Shown here: positions 1 through 8,788 of the stretch, piece after piece
Layout: the number at the start of each line of letters is the position of its first letter
How positions within the stretch are numbered: position 1 is the stretch's first letter
From: Carnobacteriaceae bacterium zg-C25
Lineage (GTDB): Bacteria > Bacillota > Bacilli > Lactobacillales > Aerococcaceae
DNA: 64,000 nt
Direction: 5' to 3'
Assembly (NCBI GenBank): GCA_017945845.1
Contig: CP072828.1
Span: 124,001 to 188,000, forward strand
The notes under the pieces: generated by a model
Told to the model about the DNA's origin: nothing
The model's input: the letters and a program-made list of their open reading frames with translations, nothing else
The model's database searches: none
Program-made: the position numbers and the translations under genes

Positions 1-877
1 GATCGGAAGGATACGCATTTAATTCGCGTCCTTCAATAAAGGTATCATCCGGTGCGGTAATGTAGCCTAATTCACGACCCGTTTTAAAAGCAGATTCCAT
101 ACTACGACCAAATACGGCAATTTTACGATTAGTTTCTAACGCTACTTGAACGGCTTGTTGTAAACGTGAAATGTTTGAGGCGAACGTTGCAAAAATAATA
201 CGTCCATCAATTTTTTTAATAATATCACGAATCGCATTGCCGACTTCTTTTTCTGATTTTGTAAAACCAGATACTTCTGAGTTAGTGCTGTCGCCGAGTA
301 ATAAAAGAACACCTTCGCTACCAATTTTCGCCATTTTATGTAGATCAGCTGGTTTTCCGACTGGCGTAAAATCAAACTTGAAATCTCCTGTTGAGACAAT
401 ATTACCTGACGGTGTTTTAATGATAACACCATACGCTTCTGGTATGGAGTGTGTGGTTAAATAAAAAGTTACCGTTGTTTTACGGAATTTTAACACACTA
501 TCTTCATTAATTTCATGTAAAACGGCATCGCGTAGTAATCCGTGTTCTTCCAATTTGTTACGAATGAGTGCAAGCGCTAAAGGTCCTGCATAAATTGGAA
601 TGTTCAATTCGCGTAATAAAAAGGGAATGCTACCGATATGGTCTTCATGTCCGTGTGTAATAACAAGTGCTTTGATTTTGTGTTGATTTTCTACAAGGTA
701 ACTATAATCTGGAATGACATAGTCAATACCGAGTAGATGTTCTTCGGGGAATTTAACACCGCAATCAATCACGATGATTTCATCTTGAAATTGTACCCCG
801 TACATATTTTTCCCGATTTCACCAAGCCCGCCTAACGCAAAAACTCCAGTTTCGTTATTTTGTAAATTGACTTTCAT
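1..877 (-). CDS. rnjA: Ribonuclease J1, 3' part missing at window edge
   Basis: Metallo-beta-lactamase/beta-CASP ribonuclease with 5'-3' exo- and endonuclease activity in mRNA decay and rRNA maturation. The 292 residues visible are the N-terminal half. The metal-binding motif HGHEDHIG is near residue 75 and a GDSTN motif follows near residue 195. The gene runs off the window start, so the C-terminal part is not visible. The ATG lies one base after the rpoY stop codon, so the two are almost certainly co-transcribed and perhaps translationally coupled, an arrangement that is standard in Firmicutes. J1 rather than J2 is inferred from the rpoY linkage. Confidence 0.93.
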   Translation of the reverse strand, partial: MKVNLQNNETGVFALGGLGEIGKNMYGVQFQDEIIVIDCGVKFPEEHLLGIDYVIPDYSYLVENQHKIKALVITHGHEDHIGSIPFLLRELNIPIYAGPLALALIRNKLEEHGLLRDAVLHEINEDSVLKFRKTTVTFYLTTHSIPEAYGVIIKTPSGNIVSTGDFKFDFTPVGKPADLHKMAKIGSEGVLLLLGDSTNSEVSGFTKSEKEVGNAIRDIIKKIDGRIIFATFASNISRLQQAVQVALETNRKIAVFGRSMESAFKTGRELGYITAPDDTFIEGRELNAYPSD

Positions 878-878
878 A

Positions 879-1091
879 CTAGAACTCCGTTAATGCAAAG
901 TCAGCACTTTGTTGTTCGTATGCAAGATGCTTTCCTTCTAATTCTTGAATAAATTCAATGTTATACGGTGTGTTTTTTTCGATTTGTTCACGTGCTTCTA
1001 CACGAGATGGTGCTTCGATGTAAAGCGTTTTTGTATTTTCGCGACGTGGCGCTTGTGATTTTGTTTCTTGATAAGTCACTTTAAAAATCAT
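879..1091 (-). CDS. rpoY: RNA polymerase epsilon subunit
   Basis: Small 70-residue protein of the DUF1447/RpoY family, an auxiliary subunit of Firmicute RNA polymerase. It begins [20 protein letters not shown] and contains the family-typical stretch [18 protein letters not shown] followed by a YNIEFIQEL segment. Length matches the family (about 70). It is first in the pair with rnjA, the usual neighbour of this gene. An AAGGAG-like ribosome binding site (read on the minus strand) precedes the ATG at 1091. Confidence 0.93.
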   Translation of the reverse strand: MIFKVTYQETKSQAPRRENTKTLYIEAPSRVEAREQIEKNTPYNIEFIQELEGKHLAYEQQSADFALTEF

Positions 1092-1242
1092 AAATAATCT
1101 CCTTTATATTTTTATATTTTTTTGAATTTTAAATACATACGTATCATATCCATAGTATCACAAAAAAAGGGTAAAATCTATTTTAAAATTTTTGTTTGCT
1201 TTGAAGACTTTTGGGCTATGTTATAGAAAAGGGGGAAGATGC

Positions 1243-1893
1243 GTGAAGTGGAGAGATGAATCTGGGGCGGTGTTGGTGTTAGAAAGCGGACTGGTCATGC
1301 AGGCGGTCATGCTATGTTTATTGCTGTTCGTATTATCCAGTACGATTATTTTACAAAAAAATCAAATGTATTATCACACCAATCGCGCAATAGATGCGTA
1401 TGCGAAAACGTTTGATAAAAGTGATTATTTGACGGCTGTTTCTCACAATAATCAGATAGATACAACATTAAAAGGCAGTGATTACATTGCGCTTTATCGC
1501 CAACCAAGACCGTACCGCTTTATATTTAGTCAGCCACCACAACCGTATCAAAGCATCAATACCGCAACCACAGGCATCCAAAAGGATGCTATTGGGAAAT
1601 TGAACGCGCTGAATATACACGTGGAAGTATCGACTAAAAAGTTAATACGAAAAATGGTGCGTGCGCAAGTTGATTATGCGTTGAATGTTTGGAATCATGT
1701 GTCGCCAAATGTGCAATTAGATAGCCACTTTGAAGTTACGGCACCGATATTGGCGGTTAATGATTTTGTAAACCAAGTGGATTTAGCGGGTGAAGTTATT
1801 CAAAAGCGGTTTTCTCCGATGAAATCGTTAGATCATGTGAAAGGATTGTTGCAACGATTGAACAGGGTGTTGCGAAAAATTCAGGTGCGTTAA
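1243..1893 (+). CDS. TadE-like pseudopilin, first gene of Tad operon
   Basis: About 216 residues. I chose the GTG at 1243 because a strong GGGGGAAG ribosome binding site sits just upstream; a TTG 51 bases earlier has none. The N-terminus has a short charged segment, then Ser-Gly-Ala, a Glu, and one hydrophobic helix (about residues 8-32), the layout of a prepilin/TadE membrane anchor with the body outside. The rest (about 180 residues) has no motif I recognise. Its stop abuts the next ATG, so it is in one operon with the Tad genes downstream. Likely a minor pseudopilin; the exact subfamily is uncertain. Confidence 0.6.
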   Translation: MKWRDESGAVLVLESGLVMQAVMLCLLLFVLSSTIILQKNQMYYHTNRAIDAYAKTFDKSDYLTAVSHNNQIDTTLKGSDYIALYRQPRPYRFIFSQPPQPYQSINTATTGIQKDAIGKLNALNIHVEVSTKKLIRKMVRAQVDYALNVWNHVSPNVQLDSHFEVTAPILAVNDFVNQVDLAGEVIQKRFSPMKSLDHVKGLLQRLNRVLRKIQVR

Positions 1894-4554
1894 ATGAAAA
1901 AGGAAACAGGTTTAGTGAGCGTTATGATGATGTATGTGCTACTGCCGTTGCTTCTGCTAGCGATGGTGTGTGTAGATGGTAGTCGTGTCATTTTTGCTAA
2001 ACAAACTGTTGGTATCGCGAATGATGTGACATTGGAAAATATATTAGCGCATTATAACGCTGATTTAAAACGGATATATGGCCTTTATGCAACTAAGATG
2101 ACACCACAAATGGAAGAGGAATTATTAACGCATTATTTACAAAGTGTGCGTGGGAGTTTATCCAATACACAGATACAAACGTTAGCCAATGGTTATATTC
2201 AAAATGGTGTGATTGATAAAGCGTTATGGGATGCACAGACGCGACGAAAATCATCAAGCAGTATGACGAATTTAAATGGTATTCGTGTATTGCAAAAACC
2301 AGAAATCCAACCCGTATCCAATAGTACGCTATACAATGCGGATATTTTAAAATATCAAATTGTTGAATATATGAAATATCGCGGACCAATGAGTATGGCA
2401 GAAAATTTATTGGAAAAGATTGGTGTGTTGAAAGGGCAGGATAAGCCGACAAAATCACGTGAAAAACAGCTTCAAGAAGATAAAGAACAGGTAGATACGT
2501 TAAAAAAATTATATGCTTTACAACCCCGTTTGCAAAAATTAAATGAGTATATTACCAACCTAGCCTTTTTTGATGTTGAAAGTGCAAATGAGCTCGTCAC
2601 AAAATTAGATGGGAAAGAAAATGCAAAAGAGCTGGTGCAACAGGCACGATTGCAAATGAGTCGGTATCAAACGGAATTGGAAAAGGCAAGCGAAGCCATT
2701 CAAAAAATAAAGGTAGAGCACATGCTTGTGACAGAATTGCGCAATAGCATTAAGCATGAAATAGATGCCGTCAAGTCGCACCAAACTTTGTTGGAACAAC
2801 TTGATGTCGTAGAGCGACCAGATGTAACGCATATTAACCAAACGAATGGGCAACAAAAAGTGACAACACACGTATCCGTAAAAAAAGAAGTGGCGATTAC
2901 GAAACGAAACTTATCAAAAAATGTTGCGTTTTTACAGTTAGTTCGTCATGTTAAAGAAGATACGTCATCGGTATCGTTAATTCAAAGCGTTAAACAAGTG
3001 TATCAATCCGCTACAACACCGCTACAAACGCAAAATATGAAGACGCCAAATGGGCAAAGTGGAGCGATAAACAACAATGTACAAGAAGTATTACCGAATC
3101 AAAACAACGTATTTACGGATGCTTTAAATCGTATTCAAGGCGTAACGTCTTTTTTTACACAAGCTAATTCCGTGGGCGATACATTTGCCAATGTAATCAA
3201 TGAATTATTGGTATGTGAATACATTACAGAAATGTTTACCAATTATTTAGATCGACAAGGGGCACATACGCCACTAACCAAGCAAACGTTATTGAATGGC
3301 GTTCCGTTAAATGCGGTCGGGTCATTAACGCGGGGTGTAGAAGTGGAGTATTTACTGTTTGGTAAAGATACGCCGCAAGATAATGTTCAAGAAGCGTTAC
3401 GGCGCATTAAGCTCATTCGATTTGTATTTAATTTAGCGTATACGTATACAAGTGCGGAATTACGGGCGTTGCTATTTTCAAGTAGTTTAATCGCAGGGCC
3501 GTTTGCTAAGGGGTTAGAAGTGTTTTTGCATGTTTTAGTTGCGCTAGCAGAAACACAAATGGATGAGTATTTATTGTTGAAAGGTCAACGTGTAGCGTTA
3601 GTGAAAACACCAACTACTTTCAAAATGCAACCGTCACAAGTGGCTAACGGGTTATTGTCGTTTGCATCAGATACGATTACGCAACAGTTAAATCGTACCG
3701 TCGATACAGTTGAAGAAAATGTTTTGGATTGGTTTGAAGGTGGTGTTGACGAGGTTGAAAAAAAGGTGGTTAAGCGAGTGGATGATTGGATAACACAACA
3801 AGAAAATGCCATTTTAAATACACTCTCACAACAAATTGAGCGACCGTTACAAGATTTAGTTACAGCACAATTAACAACACTCAATCAAGCAGACAATGCA
3901 CTAAAAGAAAAAATTGATGAAGGTTTTGCATCGTTAGAAACACGCTTAATACAAAGTGTTGAAAAGCATGAAACGTTAGGTGCGATTCATAATTTAGTCA
4001 TTTTATTAAAAGAAAATATGCACGATTTACGCGCTTCGTATGTTCAGTTAGTTGAAAAATCGATTAAAAATGGGAATCAATCCATTGGAAATGCTTTGCA
4101 AAATGTTATTCGGGAATATTTAAATCGTGTGACGCAACCGATACGTGCATTTGTACAGGATAAAGCGAATGGCTATAAAGAGAATGTATTGTCGATTGTA
4201 CGGCAACAAACACATCGAGTGGGAGATGGTGCAAAAGAAAAACTAAAGGGCATCACACAACGCTTTTTAGGCGAAACGAGCAAACCATTTCAAACAAATT
4301 CGTTTCAGACAACAAATGTAGCACTTGGGTTAACGTATACGGAATATTTAAAAATTTTTGTATTGTTTGAATTGATTTCTAATCCACAGTCGCCGTTATA
4401 TAAGCGAATGGTTGATTTAATTGGTCAAAACACAAAGTTAAATTTAACGCAATTTCATACTGTTTTTGAAATGACGTCAACGTATCAGGTCGATACATTT
4501 GTCATCGAGGCGTTTAAACATAATTATCACACAACAACTATATTGGGGTACTGA
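1894..4554 (+). CDS. Large TadG/DUF5702-like secreted coiled-coil protein
   Basis: 886 residues. After MKKETG comes one hydrophobic helix (about 7-27) and then CVDGSRVIFAKQTVGIANDV with a segment ending in RIYGLYA. This N-terminus resembles DUF5702/TadG-like proteins found in Gram-positive Tad loci. The remaining sequence is rich in Gln, Lys, Glu and heptad-like Leu/Val, for example about 195-290 and 590-780, suggesting long coiled coils exposed outside the membrane. It starts directly after the upstream stop codon and ends two bases before the next gene. Likely a structural or adhesive part of the Tad machine. The family assignment rests on the first 70 residues only. Confidence 0.55.
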   Translation: MKKETGLVSVMMMYVLLPLLLLAMVCVDGSRVIFAKQTVGIANDVTLENILAHYNADLKRIYGLYATKMTPQMEEELLTHYLQSVRGSLSNTQIQTLANGYIQNGVIDKALWDAQTRRKSSSSMTNLNGIRVLQKPEIQPVSNSTLYNADILKYQIVEYMKYRGPMSMAENLLEKIGVLKGQDKPTKSREKQLQEDKEQVDTLKKLYALQPRLQKLNEYITNLAFFDVESANELVTKLDGKENAKELVQQARLQMSRYQTELEKASEAIQKIKVEHMLVTELRNSIKHEIDAVKSHQTLLEQLDVVERPDVTHINQTNGQQKVTTHVSVKKEVAITKRNLSKNVAFLQLVRHVKEDTSSVSLIQSVKQVYQSATTPLQTQNMKTPNGQSGAINNNVQEVLPNQNNVFTDALNRIQGVTSFFTQANSVGDTFANVINELLVCEYITEMFTNYLDRQGAHTPLTKQTLLNGVPLNAVGSLTRGVEVEYLLFGKDTPQDNVQEALRRIKLIRFVFNLAYTYTSAELRALLFSSSLIAGPFAKGLEVFLHVLVALAETQMDEYLLLKGQRVALVKTPTTFKMQPSQVANGLLSFASDTITQQLNRTVDTVEENVLDWFEGGVDEVEKKVVKRVDDWITQQENAILNTLSQQIERPLQDLVTAQLTTLNQADNALKEKIDEGFASLETRLIQSVEKHETLGAIHNLVILLKENMHDLRASYVQLVEKSIKNGNQSIGNALQNVIREYLNRVTQPIRAFVQDKANGYKENVLSIVRQQTHRVGDGAKEKLKGITQRFLGETSKPFQTNSFQTTNVALGLTYTEYLKIFVLFELISNPQSPLYKRMVDLIGQNTKLNLTQFHTVFEMTSTYQVDTFVIEAFKHNYHTTTILGY

Positions 4555-4556
4555 AA

Positions 4557-5228
4557 ATGTACAATCGTTCACGAGAACAGGGCATTATGACAATCGAAGC
4601 CGCCTTTGGTCTATTAATGAGTGTCTTTATATTTTTTGCTGTTGCAACAACGGCATTTACTTTAAAGACGGAGGCGTATTTACATCATGTGTTATATCAG
4701 TCAACACGTGAGGGGGCACAATATGCGTATGTGCTGACAAAAACACAACAAAACGAATTGGTATCTGAAGTTACCGATACCATCAATTATGCGCTGATGT
4801 TTGTTAATGGCGTGCAGCAAGGGAAAGTTAACCTAGAAGCGTTGCGGGGGTTTGAACGTGAAAAGATTGATGGCGTTGTCGAAATTACCGATGACAACAT
4901 GCTGAATGGGTTATTATCCATGAAAAATAATCGGTATTTGACACAAGCTGTCGCTAAATATTTGTTTAAACGGTATATTCCGGGGAATAGCGATCGTGCT
5001 AAAAATCAATTTTTAAAAAATATGGGTGTTTTAGGTGGTTTGGACGGTATATCGTTTGCAGGGTCATGGTTGCATACGAAATCAAATTCCAGCAACGTGA
5101 ATCCGCATGATATGTATGTAACTTTTGAAATAGCTTACCGCTTGCGAGGAATGTACTATCATCAGTTTAATTACCATCATACCATTAAGTCGAGTGTTAC
5201 CTTAAAAGTTCGAACGGGAGATAAATAA
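4557..5228 (+). CDS. TadE-family pseudopilin
   Basis: 223 residues. The N-terminus MYNRSREQGIMTIEAAFGLL is a classic type IVb prepilin/TadE signature: a short basic leader, Gly at the cleavage point, Glu at +5 and a following hydrophobic helix to about residue 36. The mature part would be extracytoplasmic. It would be processed by the TadV-type peptidase encoded at 8189 and act as a minor pilin. The stop is immediately followed by the ATG of tadA. Confidence 0.75.
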   Translation: MYNRSREQGIMTIEAAFGLLMSVFIFFAVATTAFTLKTEAYLHHVLYQSTREGAQYAYVLTKTQQNELVSEVTDTINYALMFVNGVQQGKVNLEALRGFEREKIDGVVEITDDNMLNGLLSMKNNRYLTQAVAKYLFKRYIPGNSDRAKNQFLKNMGVLGGLDGISFAGSWLHTKSNSSNVNPHDMYVTFEIAYRLRGMYYHQFNYHHTIKSSVTLKVRTGDK

Positions 5229-6377
5229 ATGGAGAAATTAGTAGAGTTAGTGAAATCGCAATTACTTTTATTGGGTGATTTAAGTCATTATACCGATACG
5301 CAATTACAAAATGTGTTGATGGAAACCGTTGAGCGTATGGCGAACTTACATGCCATATTAATTGACCCGTTTGAAAAAAAGACAATCGTTACACAGCTGT
5401 ATCATCAATTGCGTGGCTACGGCATTATTGATGAGTTACTCAAAGATGATGATATTACCGAAATTATGATCAATCGGTATAATTTGATTTTCATTGAAAA
5501 AAATGGGTGTTTACAAAAGACAAATTTATCGTTTGACAGCGTTGAACAGTTGAATGATGTCATTCAAAAAATTGTCAATCAATCGGGTCGTGAAGTGAAT
5601 TACGCCAATCCCATTGTCGATACACGGCTTTTGGATGGATCTCGTGTGAACGTCGTCTTATCTCCGATTAGTGTGATTGGACCTGTGGTAACGATTCGTA
5701 AATTTGCAAAAGATCCGTTGACCATGGATAAATTACAAGCCATGGGTGCTTTAGATGAAGAGATGTCCCATTTTTTAAAACGTGCGGTGCGTCAAAAGCA
5801 AAATTTGTTAATTAGTGGTGGGACGGGTACGGGGAAAACGACTTTTTTGAATGCTCTATCGCAGTTTATTCCGAAAAAAGAAAGAGTTGTGACGATTGAA
5901 GACTCTGCAGAATTACAACTCATTGGAAAAGAGAATTTAGTAGTATTAGAAACCCGAAATGACAACAGTGCCAAAGTGGGTAAATTGACTATTCGAGATT
6001 TAATTAAAACCGCTTTGCGTATGCGCCCGGAACGAATAATTGTCGGTGAGGTTCGTGGGAGTGAAGCGGTAGATATGTTACAAGCCATGAACACAGGGCA
6101 TGCAGGGTCTATGTCAACGATTCACGCCAATAGTGCAAAAGATGTCATTTCTCGTTTGGAAATGATGGTTTTAATGGCGAGTGACAATTTGCCGTTAAAA
6201 GCCATTCGACAACAAATAGCTGCAAGTATTCATTTTATTGTGCATTTAGAACGGATTGAAAATGGTAAGCGTGCGGTGCAATCCATCCACCGCATTGTTG
6301 GGTTACATCATGATAACGTTCAAATGGAATGTCTATATGAACGTCAAAGGGGGAAGAAAGGTGATAAGCAAAAATAA
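5229..6377 (+). CDS. tadA: TadA/CpaF-type secretion ATPase
   Basis: 382-residue hexameric secretion ATPase that would power Flp pilus assembly from the cytoplasm. Visible motifs: Walker A GGTGTGKTT at 197-205, an IEDSAEL Asp box just after, LRMRPERIIVGEVRGSEA (Walker B region, about 262-280), and STIHANS His box (about 297-303). An N-terminal domain of about 160 residues precedes the motor, as in CpaF. Length is normal. It lies directly behind the TadE gene, and its 3' end overlaps the start of tadB. Confidence 0.93.
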   Translation: MEKLVELVKSQLLLLGDLSHYTDTQLQNVLMETVERMANLHAILIDPFEKKTIVTQLYHQLRGYGIIDELLKDDDITEIMINRYNLIFIEKNGCLQKTNLSFDSVEQLNDVIQKIVNQSGREVNYANPIVDTRLLDGSRVNVVLSPISVIGPVVTIRKFAKDPLTMDKLQAMGALDEEMSHFLKRAVRQKQNLLISGGTGTGKTTFLNALSQFIPKKERVVTIEDSAELQLIGKENLVVLETRNDNSAKVGKLTIRDLIKTALRMRPERIIVGEVRGSEAVDMLQAMNTGHAGSMSTIHANSAKDVISRLEMMVLMASDNLPLKAIRQQIAASIHFIVHLERIENGKRAVQSIHRIVGLHHDNVQMECLYERQRGKKGDKQK

Positions 6378-7116
6378 AAAGGGATACGCTAGCGTGACAT
6401 TAACGTGGCAACACTATTTAACTGGCGGAATAGTTGGTGGCAGTATTTTTTACATGATGATGGATATTGTTTATAAGCAACTATTGTTGAGCGTGATTAG
6501 CGCTGTTGTGGGAGTGGTGTATGGTGTTGTTTATTATAGACAATATTTAAATAAAAAGCATGACCGATTAGTGTTGTTTCAATTTAACGATTTATTAGAT
6601 TCACTATTTAATTCATACGCGGTCGGTAAAAATACATTAGAGAGCTTTAAAGGTGCTGAAATTGATTTATTGTATCAACACCCCAAGACGTCATTGGTTT
6701 ATCAAGAAGTTTGTACCATTGTTTCTGGTTTGGAACATGGATACGGTGTGGAAGAGTTGCTTTTACACTTTGCACAACAAGTCAATCCCGTTGAAATTCA
6801 TGATTTTGTTGATGTTTTTAACAGCGTTTATCGTCGAGGAGGCGATTTAAGATCGCTCATGTTACAAAGTAAAGAACTCATCACGAAAAAAATTGCCATT
6901 GAATTAGATATTTTAACGATTATCCATGAGCAAAAACAACAAGTGATGATTTTGCTAGCGATGCCTTACGTATTGTTAGTGATGATGGAATGGTTTGGTT
7001 TAAGTCAAACGCCATCGGTGTTAAGTCCAACTGAATGGATTGTACGAACGATTGCTGTTGGGTTGTTTATTAGTGGATATGTCAGTGCAAAACGAATTGT
7101 AGAAAGAATACGGTGA
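6361..7116 (+). CDS. tadB: TadB-like inner platform protein (T2SF family)
   Basis: 251 residues when started at the GTG at 6361, chosen because AAAGGGGGAAG lies just before it; the open frame extends further upstream but into tadA. It overlaps tadA by 17 bases. Hydrophobic helices at the N-terminus (two, about 20-60) and C-terminus (two, about 195-245) flank a cytoplasmic T2SF-type domain with the segment VEIHDFVDVFNSVYRRGGDL. TadB and TadC form the membrane platform on which the TadA ATPase acts. Confidence 0.85.
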   Translation: MISKNKKGYASVTLTWQHYLTGGIVGGSIFYMMMDIVYKQLLLSVISAVVGVVYGVVYYRQYLNKKHDRLVLFQFNDLLDSLFNSYAVGKNTLESFKGAEIDLLYQHPKTSLVYQEVCTIVSGLEHGYGVEELLLHFAQQVNPVEIHDFVDVFNSVYRRGGDLRSLMLQSKELITKKIAIELDILTIIHEQKQQVMILLAMPYVLLVMMEWFGLSQTPSVLSPTEWIVRTIAVGLFISGYVSAKRIVERIR

Positions 7117-7120
7117 TGGT

Positions 7121-7975
7121 ATGGGTGTGGTACTATTTATTTTGTGTTGGGAACTACTTGTTGTTTATTGTGTCTATAAAAGCGATGTGACACTAGAATA
7201 TGAACAACAATTCATTGAAAAATATCAATTACCTTTTCGAATCAACTCGTTATACATCGGTAGTGTCATCACTAAAAAATTTAAATTGCCGTATGATACC
7301 ACATGGTCTATACCGTTTATTCGATTTGGCAATATTGTTTTTCAAGATGGTAGCGGGCAGGCGGTCAACTATATTGTGTTTATTAAACAAGTTTCACTTT
7401 TTGTGTTAGGCGTACCTATCGTTGCTGTGATTGCTCTTTTTTATCCCGGTATTAGTGTTTTATGTGGTGTGCTATTAGGTTTACTGATTTATAACGAGCG
7501 TTACCGCATACGTCTAAAATACGAAAAACAACAATTAGCCATGGTACAGGATTTGCCACAAGTCCTATTTCAATTTGTCTTGCTCGTGAGTGCGGGGCAT
7601 ACGATTATGGACGCTTTTGAAAAAGTGGCGTTTTCTAAATCAGGTGTACTATATGACGAAATGAAAAAATGTCTTTCTGCGATTCAATATGGGACACCAC
7701 TGATTCAAGCACTTGCTGATTTTTCAAGTCGATGTGACGATACGGATATTAAGCGAATGATTAATTTATTGATGCAGACACAACAAAAAGGGAGCGCTGA
7801 AATGAGTCGTTTATTTTTTGAAATGTCACAAATCAATTGGACTAAAGAAAAAACACGGGTGATTAAACGAGCGCAAAACGCAGCAACACAATTACTTTTA
7901 CCATCGGGTTTAATTTTTTTAGGCATTATTATTTTGATGATGTTACCACTATTCATTAATGGATTTTTAACGTAA
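7121..7975 (+). CDS. tadC: TadC-like inner platform protein (T2SF family)
   Basis: 284 residues. Membrane segments are seen near the N-terminus, in the middle (about 85-125, two helices) and at the extreme C-terminus. The T2SF core includes LPQVLFQFVLLVSAGHTIMD and ends with a region resembling other TadC proteins (MLPLFINGFL at the C-terminus). It follows tadB by four bases. It is the second platform subunit. Confidence 0.85.
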   Translation: MGVVLFILCWELLVVYCVYKSDVTLEYEQQFIEKYQLPFRINSLYIGSVITKKFKLPYDTTWSIPFIRFGNIVFQDGSGQAVNYIVFIKQVSLFVLGVPIVAVIALFYPGISVLCGVLLGLLIYNERYRIRLKYEKQQLAMVQDLPQVLFQFVLLVSAGHTIMDAFEKVAFSKSGVLYDEMKKCLSAIQYGTPLIQALADFSSRCDDTDIKRMINLLMQTQQKGSAEMSRLFFEMSQINWTKEKTRVIKRAQNAATQLLLPSGLIFLGIIILMMLPLFINGFLT

Positions 7976-7988
7976 AGGGGGTGAGTCA

Positions 7989-8177
7989 ATGAAACAGTTT
8001 TTTCTAGATGAGCGGGGCGATTCCAATATGGTTTCAATTATCGTCATTATTGTTATTGTGTTAGTCGTTGCTGTTATTTTTAAAGATGGTATTACAACCG
8101 CAGCACAAAATATTATGAAAGCGTTGACGAAATGGGCAGATACCGGTACAAAATCTACGCCTAAAGTGACGCAGTAA
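7989..8177 (+). CDS. flp: Flp-type (Flp1) pilin
   Basis: 62-residue small protein with leader MKQFFLDERG followed by a single very hydrophobic helix rich in Ile/Val (about 15-32) and a short polar tail ending TGTKSTPKVTQ. Size, leader and position between tadC and the prepilin peptidase identify the major pilin. Oddity: Glu at +5 after the cleavage Gly, usual in Flp pilins, is absent; the mature end would read DSNMVSII. A GGGGGTGAG ribosome binding site precedes the ATG, as expected for an abundant subunit. Confidence 0.8.
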   Translation: MKQFFLDERGDSNMVSIIVIIVIVLVVAVIFKDGITTAAQNIMKALTKWADTGTKSTPKVTQ

Positions 8178-8188
8178 ACGAGGGGAAA

Positions 8189-8788
8189 ATGAGTGTATTC
8201 GTTATAGGTAGTCAATTATTAATTTTTGAAATATTGTATCGACGTTACGGAATGTCTAAAAATTGGCTGTTACTTCGATTAGTGAGCGTGTGTTTAGTGA
8301 TGTGTGTTCCGTTGTTTGCAACTGCTTTATCTTCAGTGCAACAGTATAATTGTAGTGTTTTACTGGGTGGGTTGTGTTATATTGCGATAATTGATTATAA
8401 AATGCAGCGTATTCCAAATACATTTTTATTGTTTTTGCTCATTAATCGCATTGTTTTGTGTTTGCAAGATACATCGGTCATTCAATATAGTGTCGTAAGT
8501 GCGATAGTTTGGTTAGCGGGTCTAGGACTATTGCATAAATTGTTAAAAAATGGTTTTGGTGCTGGAGATGTTAAGTTAATGAGTGTGATTGGCGGGTATA
8601 TTGGATTGTGGCATTCTACAGTTGTGTTATTGCTGTCGTGTGCATGCATTTGCATTATTGGAACGATTCGTTTTTTAATCAAGCGCGATCATTTGAATGT
8701 GTCGTTGCCAATGGCACCTTTTGTCTGTTTGTCGTTTGGTGTTGTGTTCAGTCATAGCCTAATATTTTTAGGAGGGTTTACATTATGA
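8189..8788 (+). CDS. tadV: TadV/CpaA-type prepilin peptidase (A24 family)
   Basis: 199-residue polytopic membrane aspartyl protease that would cleave Flp and TadE prepilins on the cytoplasmic side. The two catalytic aspartates are visible: YIAIIDYKMQRIPN (about 63-76) and the GAGDVKLMSVIGG motif (about 124-136). It has no N-terminal methylase domain, as is typical of TadV/CpaA. Its TGA overlaps the start of the next gene by four bases. Confidence 0.88.
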   Translation: MSVFVIGSQLLIFEILYRRYGMSKNWLLLRLVSVCLVMCVPLFATALSSVQQYNCSVLLGGLCYIAIIDYKMQRIPNTFLLFLLINRIVLCLQDTSVIQYSVVSAIVWLAGLGLLHKLLKNGFGAGDVKLMSVIGGYIGLWHSTVVLLLSCACICIIGTIRFLIKRDHLNVSLPMAPFVCLSFGVVFSHSLIFLGGFTL

